A stretch of DNA of 21,472 nt from assembly GCA_002104905.1 (NCBI GenBank), contig MCFE01000989.1, positions 1 through 21,472 of the forward strand, read 5' to 3'. This DNA comes from Basidiobolus meristosporus CBS 931.73. Taxonomy: Eukaryota > Basidiobolomycota > Basidiobolomycetes > Basidiobolales > Basidiobolaceae. Shown here in pieces: positions 20,146 to 21,472 of the stretch (position 1 is the stretch's first letter; the number at the start of each line of letters is the position of its first letter). Below the pieces are notes generated by a model, which did not search any database, was not told the DNA's origin, and saw nothing but the letters and a program-made list of their open reading frames with translations. The position numbers and the translations under genes were made by a program.

Positions 20146-20250
20146 CTTTTGTATATCTGAATATACTTGGGTTGGCTCAGGATGATAGTCTGAGTACTTC
20201 TGTCTATTGGGAGCTTTGTCCTTAAGTGGTAACTGAGCATTCCTAGATTG
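20146..20250 (-). pseudogene. Reverse transcriptase fragment of a third copia copy
   Basis: 105 bp on the minus strand reading NLGMLSYHL, then IDRSTQT and SQPKYIQ, the part of reverse transcriptase after the YVDD motif. It is sandwiched between the two complete LTRs and belongs to neither flanking element as drawn, so it is the remains of an older copy into which they inserted. Confidence 0.75.
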
Positions 20251-20599
20251 TGTTGTAAGAGTCTTGGAGATATTAAAAGTGATTGGGAGAACAAGTAGAT
20301 AATGTGGTTTTAACTTAATGATTTATTGAATGTAAAAGTAGTATTTATACCTTTACCTGGTCTTGGCATTACAAACACGTAGAATAGATTAAGGAAGATA
20401 CCAAGAGCATGTGTGCAAAGTTTGGGGCTGCTTGGACAACTTTGAGAATTCTCATGTTCTGGGTACCTGGTATTTTGGTGAAAATATTCTAAGTAAATCC
20501 CAACAAGGAATTTGGTCAGTATTCTCTAGGATTTGAAGGTAATGATCTAAGTGACTAAGTTAGGTGAATATTTAGGTGGAAATACAAATTTTTACAACA
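20251..20599 (-). repeat. Complete copia LTR, minus orientation (3' LTR of the second element)
   Basis: 349 bp bounded by the 8-bp inverted repeat TGTTGTAA...TTACAACA. Read on the minus strand, it follows a GAGTGGGAG polypurine tract. It contains a TATAAATA promoter element and, 21 bases further on, an AATAAA poly(A) signal, the expected U3/R features. The flanking five bases after it (minus strand CAATC) are the predicted target-site duplication. Confidence 0.92.
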
Positions 20600-21472
20600 C
20601 TCCCACTCAGCTAGATGTTCATACTGACTAATCCTAATTTTGACCTAAGATATTTAAGTGTGTCTCTAGCTAATGGTTTAGTAAATATGTCTGTAATCAT
20701 TTCATCTGTAGGACAGTAAACTAAGCTAACTAAGTTATTCTCTATAGCTTCACGTATGAAATGATGTCTAATGTCTATGTGCTTAGTTCTAGCATGAAAA
20801 GTTGGATTTCTACCTAATTGTATAAATCCTTGTTTATCCTGAAATTAAATAATAGGCGTTTTTTACATAGGCCTAAATCTGTAAAAAGTTTTCTTAACCA
20901 CATTGCTTCTTTTGTAGCCTCATAGGCTACCATATACTCTGCCTCTGTTGTGGAAAGTGATATGGTTGGTTGCTTTCTTGAAATCCATGAAATTGCTCCT
21001 TTACAGTAAAGAAAGGTGTATCCTGTAGTAGATCTTCTGTCTTCCAAATTTTGTCCCCCATCAGCATCAGGGTATCCCACAAAATCCTGTTCTGAATCCT
21101 TACAAGTGTATCTCAAAAAGATATCAGCAGTTCCTTATAGGTATCTAAAAATCCGCTTAACTGCTGCAATATGATCAGATCTATAGTTCTGATTATGTTG
21201 GCTGACAACTCCCACTGAATATGGGATATCTGGACATGTTCTAAGAATAGTATACATCAGACTGCCAATCATAGATTGATAAGGAAAGTCAGGGCTTTCA
21301 GATGGCACCAAGCTCTCTTGATTTGGTTGAGTTTTGACCAAGTTAAGGTTTGTCTCCATTGGGGTAGCTGCCGGTTTACAGTCTTCCATTTGGTATTTCT
21401 TTAGTATATCTTGAATATACTTGGACTGGCTTAGGGTGATAGTCTGGGCACTTCTGTCTATGGAGAACTTAA
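20600..21472 (-). mobile_element. 3' part of a second, better preserved copia element
   Basis: Minus strand, running in from the right edge of the window. It encodes the end of reverse transcriptase (IDRSAQT, SQSKYIQDILKK, YQSMIGSLMYT, DIPYSVGVVSQHNQ), then RNase H (GYPDADGGQN, STTEAEYMVAYEATKEAMW, KHIDIRHHFIREAIEN, IFTKPLARDTL), a stop near 20640, the polypurine tract and the LTR at 20251-20599. Only two clear lesions were seen: a TAA at about 21138 between the RYL motif and RNase H, and a frameshift near 20850. It is much less decayed than the plus-strand copy at 17703-19785. The rest of the element, with its 5' LTR, lies outside the window. Confidence 0.9.

Noticed and set aside
1-21472. 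tRNA genes, rRNA and CRISPR arrays
   Set aside because: I looked for B-box-like GGTTCGA contexts, rRNA-like conserved runs and spaced direct repeats, and found none that hold up.

Overview
The window looks like nuclear DNA of a fungus. The conserved genes are split by short spliceosomal introns (about 58-112 bp, GT...AG, several with CTAAC/CTGAC-like branch sites). They include a Pho85/CDK5-type cyclin-dependent kinase, a mitochondrial succinyl-CoA ligase alpha subunit and a secreted amidase of a type common in fungi. Gene density is low and there is a block of copia-type retrotransposons. A trihelix (GT1/Myb-like) transcription factor and CpG-depleted transposons would fit an early-diverging lineage, but the sequence alone does not settle the group.

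Layout. 1-1388: no gene recognised. 1389-2940 (-): three-exon trihelix DNA-binding protein with a long polyQ region and a C-terminal coiled coil. 2941-6555: 3.6 kb without a supported gene. 6556-7715 (+): three-exon LSC1-like succinyl-CoA ligase alpha subunit. 8091-8901 (-) and 12625-13347 (+): two four-exon paralogues of an unrecognised small coiled-coil protein, arranged head to head. Between them lies a single-exon secreted amidase (9591-11234, -). 13622-13882 (-): possible small one-pass membrane protein. 14219-15112 (-): single-exon PHO85-like kinase. 15113-16308: promoter side of the kinase, with three different hexamer microsatellites. From about 16310 to the end: AT-rich, almost CpG-free DNA made of nested and inverted copia remnants, with complete 349-bp LTRs at 19797-20145 (+) and 20251-20599 (-).

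The most interesting points are two. First, the paralogue pair shares a 254-bp stretch of last exon that is identical base for base, while their first three exons have drifted to about 46% protein identity and their introns share nothing obvious; this is the pattern expected of local gene conversion between inverted copies. Second, there is not one CpG between 16650 and 19776, next to flanks rich in CpG, which suggests cytosine methylation and deamination of the transposon block.

The genes do not form an obvious pathway. Apart from the paralogue pair they look like independent housekeeping or accessory genes. No tRNA, rRNA or CRISPR array was found. All exon joins were made by eye from splice signals, reading frame and homology, and have not been tested against transcripts.
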